Source of the DNA: Pararge aegeria
Lineage: Eukaryota; Arthropoda; Insecta; Lepidoptera; Nymphalidae
Assembly (NCBI RefSeq): GCF_905163445.1
Contig: NC_053181.1
Location: 4,464,001-4,528,000 of the forward strand
Length of the DNA: 64,000 nt
Direction: 5' to 3'
Part shown: positions 1 to 10,640 of the stretch, piece after piece
Numbering within the stretch: the stretch's first letter is position 1
Layout of the letters: every line of letters starts with the position of its first letter
Translations under genes and position numbers: made by a program
The notes under the pieces: generated by a model
Seen by the model: the letters and a program-made list of their open reading frames with translations, nothing else
What the model was told of the DNA's origin: nothing
Database searches by the model: none

Positions 1-145
1 TGTATGTGTATGTGTGTGTGGGTGTGGGTGTGGGTGAGGGTGTGATAGTATGTATTATTGAATAAGGTTTTCAGTCTCATCATAAGATAGGTTAAGAAGC
101 CAATTCGTTAATTCAATTTTACATTTTCGTGATGTTAATGAGTAC
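1..145 (+). repeat. Dispersed repeat with TG/GGTG-rich head
   Basis: The first 45 bases are a degenerate TG/GGGTG simple repeat. The next ~100 bases match, in inverted orientation, 12484-12630, including TGTATTATTGAATAAGGTTT and AAGAAGCCAATT. The G-rich strand has the same polarity relative to the unique part in both copies, so this is one dispersed repeat that carries its own simple-sequence end. The window starts inside it. I do not recognise the family. Confidence 0.7.
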
Positions 146-586
146 CTAAATGGATATTTTTTTATTAATTTTGCTATAAAGCATTGAACTTATGAAGTAC
201 GAATGACGACCAGCTAAAGCGGTTCTGCGTACAATAAACCCCGGTCGACCGTGTCACATAGCACGTCTACTAAATTTTTGTTAAATATTTTTTTTGGAAA
301 TTTATTTATATACCCAGAGATATTACAGATTCCGAATTCGTATCCTCAAGCTTAATTTTTAGAACATAATTAAACAAAAAAAAGTTAGTATAAACTAACC
401 TAACCTTACCTTTGTGAGTATGAAAGACGTCCAGCCCCAATTTGCCTCGAACTCACTCGTTAAGCAAGCTCCGTGCTCGTGCACGGAGCACGGAATAATC
501 ATTAAACTAAGCAGATAACCAATCTGATGGTAAGTGGAAAACCAATAGCATGTTTATCAATCTAAAGCGTCGGTCTAACGTGTCTG
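146..586. other. No gene seen; short repeat scrap
   Basis: AT-rich unique-looking sequence. Around 505-550 a scrap (ACCAATCTGATGGTAAGTGG) resembles the reverse of a dispersed tail also seen at 34500-34545. No open frame of note. Confidence 0.5.
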
Positions 587-930
587 TTATGAGAATAAAG
601 CTTAACTTGCTATACTCCGCGAAAAGCAGGAGGATCTGTATGGTTTAATTTATAATTTCTTCAATCCTTATACTCCACACAAAGCAATCGGTAATGTACC
701 CTCAACGCACGTTTCGCTCCGTCACCGGATCACCTTCAGGAGATGTTGACTTTACAATGTATAATTGTTAAGAATTAACAATTATTCACTTGCCTAGAGG
801 GTACATTGCAGAAGATCTGTTTGGTGTGGAGTATAAGGATTAAATTGCAATATACAGATTTTCCTGCTTCTCACGGAGTTTAGCAAATTAAGCTTTATTC
901 CTATAATATATAGGTAATGGAATTCCGTAA
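587..930. mobile_element. PAL palindromic element, copy 1 (inner deletion in right arm)
   Basis: The left arm runs from AAGCTTAACTTGCTATACTC through CGCACGTTTCGCTCCG to a TTGACTTTACAATGTATAAT hinge at about 740-770. The right arm returns through GAGGGTACATTGC, GATCTGTTTGGTGTGGAGTA and GCAAATTAAGCTT. The right arm lacks about 50 bp that would pair with the CTCCG/TCAGGAG segment, so the foldback is asymmetric. No open frame, so it must be non-autonomous. The family has no assignment I can support. Confidence 0.75.
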
Positions 931-954
931 GGTAACGTTTGCTTCTAACCAATA

Positions 955-1060
955 TCTAACATGTCGGTAATTACATCGGCAACCACGCCCTTCAGACCGT
1001 AACACAGCAATGCAGCTTTGCAGCAGAAATAAACATGGCGTAGGTAATAAGTTTTTCTAT
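955..1060 (+). repeat. Dispersed repeat fragment next to PAL
   Basis: Contains GGCAACCACGCCCTTCAGACC and a GCAGCAGAAATAAACATGGCG end. Similar wording recurs at 18440-18485 and 20565-20625. It could be part of the same larger unit as PAL or an independent repeat. Confidence 0.4.
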
Positions 1061-1147
1061 TTAACACCGTACTTTATATGGAAAAATCACATCGATCACT
1101 TGCTATATGAAAATAATATGACAAATCGATAAAAACATTTTCTATTT

Positions 1148-1210
1148 CGTCTTTCATATGAGAAGAGGTCTGTGCCCAGCAATCGGCTCTTAATAGCCTG
1201 CGGATGATAA
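1148..1210 (+). repeat. LINE 3'-UTR-like scrap
   Basis: The phrase GAGGTCTGTGCCCAGCAATC followed by TAATAGCCTGCGGATGATAA is a degraded form of a non-coding 3' end common in lepidopteran LINEs. Related modules lie near 21.8, 29.5, 36.3 and 39.3 kb. Confidence 0.4.
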
Positions 1211-2110
1211 TGGCAAAATAGAGGAACAAAAGATACAGTAAGACGGCAATCTATGCTTTGAAGAGGTAGTTTCTGGAACTCTCTCTGGGACTACCGGTCA
1301 GATTAAAATATTTTTTTTGTGTTTGATGACCCAATCTAAAGAAAAGTGGGCTATAAATATCGCGTTTCTTTTCCTAAAAGATTTAAAGAGTAAAAGCGTA
1401 TTGCTAGTTTAGAGTATATAGTTTAGAATAACAGATAGAAATTTCTCGCGAACTCAGTTGCAGGGAAACGCTTGTACATCATTATCATACTGAGAAGGCC
1501 CCTGGTAACTTTAATAAAATTATTATTAAACGGACTTTCATTAATTCCAATTACAACGAACACTTTGGTGTCAAAGAAATAACGGTGGTCAACGCAATAC
1601 ATAATTGCCTATTACAAGAAAACTTTCCCCTGCCAGAATCATTGGCAACTCCTTCTTGCAAAATACTCGCGAAAGAAACTGGTTATGCAAGGGATCAAAT
1701 ACTATGCAATAATCCTCTAAAGAGGTGAATAATTGTTGTTTATGATGCTGTCTCCAATATTAATGACCAGATTCCCTCTTGCACATTTCATGGTGATTTT
1801 CTTGGGACGTAGCCCTTTTATTCACGCTGGGAAATGCATTTACGCATCCCTCCCGGGAGCAAGGAAGAAATGTCCTTAGCTGGAAGGGTGTGTGAGAGTC
1901 GCCAACAGACCATACAGAGACAACATATGATCGCTTTCGAATTCTACTGTGGCATCCATACTTTTAACCTGCATATGCGCAACCCCGGTTACGATAAGAC
2001 CTTCCTCCACCTTTTATGGGCTCTGCTACCATTTTTTCCCCCACGGTTATTAACGGTGGGACTAGATGCGCATACCGATGCATCTTAAAACCACGTCCTC
2101 AACGTATGTT
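1211..2110. other. No gene seen; possible degraded flank of the R1-like fragment
   Basis: Base composition becomes more balanced from about 1735 onward, which fits old LINE 3' UTR on the minus strand, but I cannot align it to anything. Open stretches here lack coding features. Confidence 0.35.
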
Positions 2111-2111
2111 G

Positions 2112-2395
2112 TCAGCGCCCCCTCTGCTTCATTCTCCCGCTCGGCAGCCTCTTCAAAAAGATGACCGACTCGCAAACATCGTAGCAGCCCAGCACGTCTC
2201 GCCAATCATGGCATTTATCACGCTTGGCAATGAAACATCCTCTCCGAGATTGAACGTTAAATTGTTGTCTCGAGTCTCGATTTTTGTGTCCACGACAGAT
2301 TGTGCCTCTGATGCCCAGCAGCAACGCAGCTTCTATCACGGTGTACTGCGCCGTGTTGTGACGTAGCCCAACTTTCATACACACCTCTTCTTTCT
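2112..2395 (-). pseudogene. Degraded R1/LOA-like RT C-terminus
   Basis: Read on the minus strand and allowing shifts between frames, the region spells pieces typical of the end of R1-clade ORF2. First comes NTAQYTV, resembling the DTAxHTL zinc-knuckle flank; then LGEDVSLPSVINAMIG followed by a Trp; then EEAAEREN-like charged residues. No single frame holds all of them, so at least two frameshifts have accumulated. What I see is the motif order; the clade call is from family knowledge. It could instead be another R1-related lineage. No RT core survives here. Confidence 0.55.
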
Positions 2396-2620
2396 ACACC
2401 AATAATCATCATCATCATGTCAACTTATGGGCGTCGTTTGATCTGGGGAGTTCCAAATCCCACGTTCTTTTGCCGCTTGGGTCCAGCAGCTCCCTGCAAC
2501 GGTCCGTTTGCCGGTGCAGTGTCGCCATTACTGACACTACACTGTCTAAAAAAGCGGAAGGAAGTTTTTAAGGGACCTAAACTTAAGACGCGGAAGTAGT
2601 TGCAGAGAACTGTCAACTAA
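2396..2620. other. (CAT)n and short open frames, no gene
   Basis: A short (CAT)n run lies at 2407-2419. The overlapping ~60-codon frames on both strands show no domain and no codon pattern, so I do not call them. Confidence 0.5.
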
Positions 2621-3740
2621 TAATATATTTACGTGTAAGGAGGTTTGAGCCACGAATAAATACACTTTCGCAATTTTAATTTCGGAGTAAGTAGGTATCT
2701 TTCAGGAAAAAAAAATATCCGTTTTATTATAACCAGGTATTTACAGGTTGAAGTTTTGAAGCCTTGTCTCTAATGAACTTTTCAATACTATTGAGATGTA
2801 AATATCTGAAAAAGTTAGGAAAATATTGCTTAATGAATTAAGAAATAAATTTTTTCACACTTTTTTGACAAGTTCTGTTGCTTTAAGCAAAAGAACTTAT
2901 CAAAAAAAATTCTATATTTCTAAATTTCTAAAAAGGGCCCTTCTCACTGTTTGTTAACTTGACAGATTATAACGATGAAAAGATAATCTGGATCCATTAA
3001 ACGGTGCAAGCAAGACAAAACAAGTAAAACTACCTTAACTAATACTTTACACAAAGTAAGTTAGCAGTAAGAGGTTTATCTCTGTCTTAATACCGGTTAT
3101 GTAATACATAATCCACAGTATCTTGTTAATTACTGGTGACACACATGAATAATAACATCGATACCAGCCTTCAGCGGTTGATTTATTAACTGACTAGCTA
3201 GTAAAAAGACACTTTATATGAAAACTGGTTGGAGACTTTCGCTACTTAACTTAACTTTTATATAGATACAAGTCTTTTTTAAATATAGAGATTGGAAGAC
3301 TTAATATAATTTATTTATTATTAAAATTAACTCGAATTCGATTCGATTGCAATTTATTCACTAATAGCGTACCCGCCTAAATTCTGACAATTAGGATTAT
3401 GATACCAAAGAAAGTTTTTCTATACTTACATAAGATGTGAACAGTTATTGAGCGATGGCAACAGAGGATGGCAAACGTACCCGGAGCGGCGACATTGAAA
3501 GTTGGCATTACGTTACGTAACCCTAGATACATCGGGCGAGAGGATTGAATATCACACCGGGTCGCACGTGGCCGACAATGCACATGCGTAGGGTGGCCAT
3601 CCATGTGCATGGCATAGCATGCTTTTCACTTGCAACTTCCGCATATTTTAACGAAACAAGATACCTTTTTATAGAACCCGTTCGGTCATTTTAGTATGAA
3701 GAGAAAATAACATTATTAGGATACAGATCTATCACAGAGG
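2621..3740. other. AT-rich stretch, nothing recognised
   Basis: No SINE, LINE tail or inverted repeat seen, apart from a slightly GC-richer patch at 3460-3610 that encodes nothing recognisable. Confidence 0.5.
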
Positions 3741-3744
3741 AATC

Positions 3745-3970
3745 GTGCAATTTTTTTTATGTGGAGTGGAGGGTAAAAGACCACGTGGCCGATCACCTCG
3801 TCGCTGGTCTGACCAGGTAAAGTCGCTCACAGGCTTCCCTATCACAGAATCTATCAAAAAGGCCGAGGATAGAACAGGATGGAAGGCTGTTGTAAAAATC
3901 GCTACGAAGGAACTTGAATCCGGACACGACCTTCAGTAATGAAGTAAACGACGAAGAAGAAGAACTATCA
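3745..3970 (+). pseudogene. RTE-like LINE ORF C-terminal fragment
   Basis: The frame reads GKRPRGRSPRRWSDQVKSLT, then AEDRTGWKAVVK and a stop near 3939. Pattern GRPxxRWxDD..AxDRxxWR is the usual last ~50 residues of RTE-type endonuclease-RT proteins. Right after the stop comes a GAAGAAGAAGAA run (3950-3962), a trinucleotide tail typical of such elements. Nothing upstream of about 3740 encodes RT, so this is a 5'-truncated insertion of roughly 230 bp. Only the C-terminal tail survives, so it has no activity. Confidence 0.65.
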
Positions 3971-4475
3971 CATTTCGTCAATGTGTTTCTATGCGAATGG
4001 AGGACATACTAATTAACACATTTTAACTATATCAAGTATCAGTGTGTTTGAAATGTTTCAATAGGTAAAGAAAAGTACCTTTTATGTTACTCCATTAGAT
4101 CAATTTTGACCAATCACAGCCAAAGCCAAACGTATAAATAAGTAAGTAATACCGTAGGTTTGAGTCGACAGAGTCGTATTTGTACCTATTCTGAATCCAC
4201 AAGTTCAGAGGTGCTCTAAATTCAAAATTCAAATTCAAAATTTCTTTATTCATGTAGGCCTATCACAGGCACTTATGAAGCGTTCATACATAATTGTTTA
4301 CATAATTGTAACGGGATGGTGATAACTTCGTTCGCCAACTTAAATCTAAAGCTACGAGGGTTCCAAACGCGCCCTGGTCTAAGAAGAGCCCACAACAAAC
4401 TTAGCCGGGTAAATTTATTTTTTTGTTATCACCATCTTCCAGTAAATTTAAATTAAGCTATGAAGCTAGAGCAAT

Positions 4476-4712
4476 TCACACCCAAGCTTTTTTGTCGTTT
4501 AAATAATCCTTAATGTTATAATAGGATTTTTCTGTAAGCTTACGTTTTATATAAACTTTGAACTTATTGAGAGACAACTCAAAGATTTCAATTGGTAATT
4601 TGTTATAAAATAATATACAATTGCCCTTGAATGAATTTGCAATTTTGTGTAGCCTAGTAAACTGCACAACGAGTTTATTTTTGCTTCTAATATTTATATT
4701 GTTACAGTGCAT
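4476..4712 (-). pseudogene. A1 ORF2 part 3: C-terminal tail
   Basis: Reads CNNINIRSKNKLVVQFTRLH through IKDYLNDKKAWV and a stop. It is collinear with the last ~80 residues of A3 (NNLNIRSKNKL... to DYVNDKKAWV). The match on the far side of the AT-rich insertion shows that A1 is one broken gene, not separate genes. This region is the RT thumb and C-terminal extension; its function in the family is unknown to me. Confidence 0.8.
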
Positions 4713-4762
4713 TTTCTTTTTAAATTTTGATATATTTTTATGGACATAATTTAAAATTAAAT

Positions 4763-5886
4763 TTAAATTAAATTTTCATATATGTACTGACTATGCACCG
4801 TCATTATTTTAACTTCTTTAAATTTATCCCTTAATGACTCTCTTGGGCCCATTTTATATATCGCACGAACAGCCCTTTTCTGCAGGACGAAAATAGAATC
4901 TATATCAGCAGCATTACCCCATAATAAAATGCCATAGGACATAATGCTGTGAAAATAAATAAAATAAACAAGCCTAGCAGTTTCTATGTTTGTCATATGA
5001 CGAATCTTTTTTACCGCGTATGCTGCAGAACTAAGTCTGTTCGCTAAATTATTTATATGTGGGCCCCATTGAAGCTTAGCATCTAAAGTTATTCCTAAAA
5101 AGATTGTCGTATCCACCAAATCCAACTCCTCATTATTAAGTTGTACAATGGTTTTTACTTGTTTAACATTCGGTAGTGTGAATTTAATACTCTTCGTTTT
5201 TTTTCCGTTAAGAGCTAAGTTATTAGCCTCAAACCATTGTACTACTTTAGCGAGACATATGTTTACATCGTCAAGATTTTTTTCACGACGTTTAATTTCA
5301 AACATCAATGATGTATCATCAGCAAACAATACTATCCCGTGATTGTCCTCAGCTAGGTAAGGAAGGTCATTCATGTAAATGAGGAATAGGAAGGGTCCTA
5401 ATATAGATCCCTGGGGTACACCAATTTGCACAAATGACCCGTTAGACCGCTTTCCGTTCACGTCAACTTTTTGAATTCTATCATTAAGATAGGAAATCAT
5501 TAAATCTAGAGCTATGCCCCGAATTCCATAGTGGTGTAGTTTCCTGATTAATGTTTCATGTTGTACACAATCGAAAGCCTTGGACAAGTCACAGAAGACG
5601 CCAAGTGCGTCCCGTGACTTCTCCCAGGCTTCAAATATATTTTTTACTAACTCAACACCAGCATCGGTTGTTGAGCGACCCCGTGTAAAACCAAATTGCT
5701 GCCCGTGCAATAAATCGTTCTTCTTAAAAAAGTGAAGTAATTGATTTAATATAAGTTTTTCAAAGATTTTACTGAGAGTAGGTAGTACAGATATTGGTCT
5801 AAAGTTAGAGGGGTCGGTAGTACTACCCGATTTGAACAACGGAACTAGTTTGCTATGTTTCATTAAATCAGGAAACACACCACAGT
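4763..5886 (-). pseudogene. A1 ORF2 part 2: reverse transcriptase core
   Basis: This frame picks up at VFPDLMKHSKLVPLFKSG, directly after the frameshift. It contains QFGFTRGRSTTDAG, VFCDLSKAFDCVQHETL, GVPQGSILGPFLFL and the RT active site FADDTSLMF, then the thumb motif LGITLDAKLQWGPH. All RT core motifs are intact. It has no own Met; the frame begins at a GTG inside the domain. It ends prematurely at YIYENLI because an AT-rich insertion of about 17 bp near 4740-4762 adds a stop. Compared with A3, the protein otherwise lacks only its last ~90 residues. Confidence 0.85.
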
Positions 5887-7000
5887 CTATACAATTATTA
5901 TGAATGATAGGTCAGGTGCAATTATATCAATCAAAGACTTTACAACGTTAACGGAAATGCCCCACAAGTCATTTGTTTTCTTATTATTTAATAATTTAAA
6001 TGCCTTAATAACGTCTGAGCTGCTAACGTGTCTGAACTTAAAAGTATCGTTACATTCAGGCACATTAAACTTCAACAAAGAGAGAGCGGTGTCCGGTGAT
6101 GATTTCAATGATTTTGTTGTGGAGACAGGAATGTTGGTGAAGAACGTTTCAAAAGCATTTGCAACCTCGAAAGCTGACGTTATTGACTTGTTATCTACAT
6201 CAAGTTTGATGTCATTAGTTCGAGGTGTTACTCTTCCTGTCTCCTGATTAATTATATTCCAAGTTGTTTTTATAACATTACTGCTATTTTTTATTTTATT
6301 CTGTATGAATATAGATTTAGCCAAAATGCATTCACGTTTAAATTGTTTGGAAAACAATTGCACATTTTTTTTGAACTCATCACTGGTGTTATATTCTCGT
6401 ATCGCGTACAGATCATATAACCTTTGTCTACTTTTATGCAATTCAGTCGTAGCCCACTCACTGAAAACTAGTGTATCAGTAATCATGACAGACTTACTAG
6501 TGAAAATGGAATTAAATATTGTAATAAATTTACTGAAGAAAGTAGTGTACATTGCGTTAGGGCCAATTGTAGATGATAAAAAAGGAAGTTCCTTAACAAG
6601 GCCTATTCTCATTTTCTCCAGTCGGTCTGATGTCACAGGCACAAAAGTTATTTTATGTTTAGGCAATGTTTTTTCCCAATTTTTGAACTGGATTAATTGA
6701 CCACAGTGATCAGAATCTAATTTACTTATGATATTTTTAGTGATTGGGTTGATATTTGTGAAGATATTGTCTAAACATGTGGCGCTAGTGGCAGTTATTC
6801 TTGTAGGCTCCATAAACATATTTGATAAGTTGTAGGTCTTAAATAGATTTAATAACCTACTACTTTGAGAGCTACTTTCTAAAATATTGACATTAAAATC
6901 ACCGCACACAATAATGTTTTTATTCGATTTAGATATTTTATGTAATACTTCATCCATAACCTGATCAAAAAGTTCAAAGTTTGATAAGGGTGGTCTATAT
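5887..7000 (-). pseudogene. A1 ORF2 part 1: endonuclease C-half and RT N-terminus
   Basis: Homology starts at IYRPPLSNFELF just upstream of the first Met at 6957. APE-type endonuclease motifs follow: VCGDFNVNIL (catalytic Asp and Asn), TRITATSATCLDNIF (with the conserved Asp) and SDSDHCGQ near its start-to-middle (the SDH motif). Then comes the linker to RT, ending at APDLSFIII and a stop. A3 reads APDLALIFNNCIDCG at this point, so a small deletion at about 5885-5895 shifts the frame. The N-terminal third of the endonuclease is missing through 5' truncation, so the copy cannot work. Confidence 0.8.
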
Positions 7001-7059
7001 ATCTCTTATACCGGCAAACACTCAGCGTTGCAACAATGCTGTTGTATGAAAATACAACA
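7001..7059. other. Junction between A1 and PAL copy 2
   Basis: Contains a small palindrome TTGTATGAAAATACAA at 7043-7058. Nothing else seen. Confidence 0.4.
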
Positions 7060-7350
7060 ATAAGTTTAATTTTCTATAGTCAGCAAACGCAGGAGAATCT
7101 GTATGGTGTAATTTATAATTTCCTCAATCTTTATATTCCACACCAAACAGATCTTCGGCAATGCTGTCTACGGACATTTTGACCGCCAAAACTGAGGCAT
7201 CCTTAGGAGACGTTGACTTTACAATGAGTAATTGTGTAAATAATTTAACAATAAAAAAAGATTCTCCTGCTTTTCGCGAGTATAGTGAATTAAGCTTAAT
7301 TTGCATAATATATCATGGAATTCTGCAAAACCCTGCTTGCTTCTATGGAA
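7060..7350. mobile_element. PAL palindromic element, copy 2 (collapsed)
   Basis: Left arm AGGAGAATCTGTATGGTGTA, CCACACCAAACAGATCTTCG, then GTTGACTTTACAATGAGTAA. The right arm is reduced to AGATTCTCCTGCTTTTCGCG and GAATTAAGCTTAATTTGC, ending in CATAATATATCATGGAATTC. The right arm has lost most of the middle section, and the left CGTTTCGCTCCG segment is scrambled. No coding capacity. Confidence 0.7.
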
Positions 7351-8165
7351 TTCAGCGAAGTAACTCTTCCTTAAACTTAAAATAAATTCCAATACAGCGC
7401 TGCTTTGCAGTTTTTAGCTCTTCTACTGCTAAAATCACACGGGATAAACAAACATCAACATTTTATACTTTCACTAGAAAACAATAGATCATTAAAAGTT
7501 AACATTGTCGCCCTACAGTGCTATTATTTGTGCGTATAGCGAAATTAAAACGAGCTATTTTAAGTCTTAATGTAATAGCATAAGGTTGGTCATAATTCAT
7601 ATTAGGCTTTGTATGATATGTTGACCACTGTATTGTGATAGGATATTATATCTTTCAAGTGATCTGGCTTATCACTAAATTACCTTGAAATTATTAGTAG
7701 TTTTAGTTTAATTAGTTTATTTTGTAACATGGCACTCATATGTAAAGTCTGTTTATGAAAATAAAGAACAAACAGGTATGATCCTGTGGGACTATCTATA
7801 CTAATTTTTTAAAGATGAAGAGTGTGTTTGGTTGAACACGCTAATCTCAAGAACTACTGGTTTAATTTAGAGTAAATATTTTGTGTTGTATAGTCCATTT
7901 ATCGAGAAAGGGTACCTATAGGCTATATAACATTACGCTCTGACTAAATACGGTTCGCTTATCAATGAAGAATGTTGCAAAAACGGTAATAACTATTTCT
8001 TTTGAGAGCTTCTGATGCGTGCGATGCGTAAACGGTTAAATTACGCCAAAATCTTGTATGACAGAATTGTCTTTTACTTTATTGCACAACAAAAAACAGA
8101 TGACGGACTTGATTCTAAAGCATTCTCTACCAGCGAACCTTTGGACGTTCGCGACAGTTTTTTTA
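7351..8165. other. No gene; old LINE scraps only
   Basis: AT-rich. A polyadenylation-like end (AAAATAAAGAACAAACAGG) at about 7758-7776 may be an old LINE tail. Nothing else supported. Confidence 0.4.
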
Positions 8166-8169
8166 CTCA

Positions 8170-8240
8170 CTCTATATAAATGTTTTACATGTACGCATCT
8201 GAGTGCCTATTTGAATAAAAAAATATTTGAATTGACTTGA
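8170..8240 (+). repeat. CR1-like 3' tail scrap
   Basis: CGCATCTGAGTGCCTATTTG followed by AATAAAAAAATATTTGAATT resembles the last 50 bp of CR1-A plus a TTTGAA-like tail. Confidence 0.45.
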
Positions 8241-8685
8241 ACAAGGTTGTAGAACTTATAATAATTTTAAAATTTCCTTTACTTTATTCCGGTATAGCCG
8301 TACAGAGTACTAAAATGGTTGGTCCCAGTAATCTTGTTTAAACGGACGCATCTTGTTATAAGTACCATGCAGGATGAAACTTAAACATCATTGCGGACGC
8401 AAATCGGACGCCGCTATTCGGCTTTGCCTTTAGTCTCTTTTTTAATATCAAATTTTCTTTACTACATTATAATAAATGTAAATAAAAATGTTTCGAAGCG
8501 AAACTTCTTTAGAATCGTCGTGATTTGATACTCGACGAGCGCAAATGCGTCACGATTAAGAAACAAACACGTAAATGGATTAAGCGGTCGAGCGTACGAG
8601 ATAGAATACATAACACATATTGTTTTAGTTACCATGGAAACTTAATAATATATGTTATACATGTGAATATAAAGCTGATGATATC
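8241..8685. other. No gene seen
   Basis: An open frame from 8525 runs into the LINE fragment that follows; its first part shows no RT similarity, so the boundary is uncertain. Confidence 0.4.
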
Positions 8686-8689
8686 GAAA

Positions 8690-9390
8690 CTACATTTGTA
8701 TTGCAGAAAAGAGCTGTACGATCAATATATAAACAAATCACGCGAATGCCTCCGTGAGAAGTTTAAAGAAATAGGTATACTTACTGTACCTTCACCATAT
8801 ATTTATAATAATGTAGTATTTGTATTATTAGTATTTGTATTGACAACATATTAGTCTATATAAACAAAAAGTGTATATAAACAGTCGACTTACAAGAAAT
8901 GGTCATAAATTTGTGTCAACTGCATATCGTCTGCGAAAGGTACAGAAGTCATTTGTGGAATTGAGTATAGGCTTTTAAAATATGATTACTAAGGTAATTT
9001 TGGACCTAACAATGCATAAGTTTAAAAGATTGTATAGTAACCTCGCAGTAATAAATGTGTTTTAACATAAACACATTTATTACTGCGAGGTTACTATACA
9101 ATTGATGAATTTCTTTATGACAAGGTTGCTTGGAAGCATCCGGCTCCGATTTCATCTCTCACAAGACAAAAAAATGTATGTTATAATGAAAAATCTAAAA
9201 TGTAAACAGTTGATGTAGAAAAAGAGCAACTGCTGAATTTCTTACCGGCTTCTTCTCGGTTGAATCTGCCTTCCGAACCGGTGGTAAAGTCACTACCAAC
9301 AGACAGACTTGACGTTTCAAAAGTGCTTATATTAGGCCTACTCTAAATAAATGAATTTTCTTAAATGAATTTTGAATTAACATTTTGCAT
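8690..9390 (+). pseudogene. CR1-B 3' end with internal foldback
   Basis: The RT C-terminus is recognisable: LYCRKELYDQ.. (B2: ILQKRAVRSIYK), ESLREKFKEIGILTV-like text as CLREKFKEIGILTVPSPYIYNN, then out-of-frame SAYRLRKVQ and TIDEFLYDKVAWKHPAP homologues. The 3' UTR follows, with ACCGGTGGTAAAGTCACTAC and ATTAGGCCTACTC, ending in TTTTGAATT at about 9370. Several indels disrupt the frame. A 34-bp perfect inverted repeat sits within it (9029-9102). It is a dead 5'-truncated copy of the B2 family. Confidence 0.8.
9029..9102. repeat. Perfect 34-bp inverted repeat, 6-nt loop
   Basis: Arms 9029-9062 and 9069-9102 are exact reverse complements around loop TAACAT. The right arm is normal CR1-B sequence (the strand encoding RGYYTID). 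The left arm is an inverted copy standing where B2 has the stretch encoding FKEFVKT. Confidence 0.95.
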
Positions 9391-10070
9391 TTAAATATTT
9401 TTGAGCTTGGTTAAAAATAATAAACCTTATATTTATCCTAATACTCTTATCCATCTCAATCCCTCGAAAGCTACTTTTCACAAGTTTTTACAGTGACTTT
9501 CACAGGATTTTTTTTACTACGTTAGTCAGTTACCCGCACATTCCGACTTCTTAACTAACTCATGTAAATATTCACGTCGATCGGTTTCTTCGTCGCTGCG
9601 TGAAAAAAGCAAAAATCAGACCGACTATTTATTTGACGAGAAAACGCATTAATTAAAATATGTTTCGCCACATAGTAATAAGAATGTCTAATTGCGTAGT
9701 GATCTATAAAATTATTTTGAAGCAAATTAATTATTTTAGTTTGTTGTTATCTCTCTTTACACTCAATAGGTGTAGCCGAATATAAGATACTGATAACCTC
9801 CTACAGACTGTATGGCCGCTTATCAGAGCACATTAACACTCTCTTTCTAATGTAGGTTACCTAAATTCGAATCGTATTTAATCGGATTTATATATTTGAC
9901 ACCATTTTCTATATTATATTATACGTCGTTCGCGTGTAATTTCTCATTCAATTCAATTCATTTATTTGCTAAAAAGCAAACTTCTTATGATATAGATACT
10001 TGAACATTTCAGAACATTAACTTTGTTACCTACCTGTATATATTTTTTTTAAATAATAAATCATTTATTT
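9391..10070. other. No gene seen
   Basis: AT-rich. A possible LINE tail scrap lies at 9945-10010 (ATTCAATTCAATTCATTTAT). Confidence 0.4.
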
Positions 10071-10071
10071 T

Positions 10072-10228
10072 TTATGCCACTACAAGTTAGCCCTTGACTG
10101 CAGGAGTCTAAGATGGTTGATTTAAACTCATATCCCTAATAGGTTTTCACGCGACATCGTACCAGAACACTAAATCACTTAGCGGCTCGTCTTTCGCGGT
10201 AGGGTGGGAACTAGGTTTTAGCCGGAGA
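10072..10228 (-). mobile_element. SINE3 fragment
   Basis: Reading left to right: CCACTACAAGTTAGCCCTTG (SINE tail), then CACGCGACATCGTACCAGAA and TAGCGGCTCGTC. The tRNA-like head is missing. It has an internal deletion after CTTGACTGCAG. Confidence 0.75.
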
Positions 10229-10351
10229 CAGGCTAGGTTTTAACTAGGTTTTTAGGTCTTCCTCGATAAATCGGCTATTCAATTTTCTAAATCGGACTAG
10301 TAGTTGCTGATGTCATTTCATTCAAGTAAATAAACTCTTCAGCTTTATATA

Positions 10352-10508
10352 TCTTTATATATATAATTCTTGTGTGCGTGTGTATGTCACTGAACTCCTC
10401 GTCAACGGCTGGACCGATTTGAATGAATTTTTTGGTATGCCTTTGGGTGGCACCCTGGATGGTTTAGATTCACAAATCAGCCCGACAGATGGCGCTGGGG
10501 TCCGCTAG
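10352..10508 (+). mobile_element. Helitron-like non-autonomous unit, copy 1
   Basis: 157 bp beginning TCTTTATATATATA and ending CCGCTAG, flanked by A (10351) and T (10509). TC...CTRR ends with insertion between A and T are the Helitron rule. Inner phrases GAACTCCTCGTCAACGGCTG and GATGGCGCTGG match copy 2 at 38075-38227. Only a weak short stem precedes CTAG, so the call is not certain. Confidence 0.6.
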
Positions 10509-10521
10509 TAATATTATAAAA

Positions 10522-10640
10522 GACTAGCTGTTGCCCAAGAATTATTCCGCGTTTATTACGGGTTTTCAAAAATCACGCTCGTACCCTTTGAGATAAAAAA
10601 TATCCTATTGTCGACAGTTCATAGATAGACGTATTAAAAA
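10522..10640 (+). repeat. 'CTAGCTGTTGCCC' repeat, 5' part
   Basis: Begins ACTAGCTGTTGCCCAAG, the same start as the repeats at 25353 (reverse) and 41083. Decays after about 100 bp. Family unclear. Confidence 0.55.

Larger units (their letters stand above)
4207..7000 (-). mobile_element. CR1-like LINE, copy A1, 5'-truncated
   Basis: On the minus strand the element runs from inside the endonuclease domain (near 7000) to a 3' UTR of about 240 bp and a (TTTGAA)n-like tail at 4215-4240. Short hexamer tails in place of poly(A) are a CR1-group trait. Two frameshifts break the ORF (near 5880-5890 and 4740-4762). Homology to A3 continues across both breaks. The truncated 5' end sits about 60 bp from a PAL copy. 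Host target duplications are not evident. Confidence 0.85.

Noticed and set aside
1834..2366. Host exon pair in balanced-composition DNA
   Set aside because: The opposite strand shows R1-like RT motifs in broken frames; the plus-strand frames have no support.
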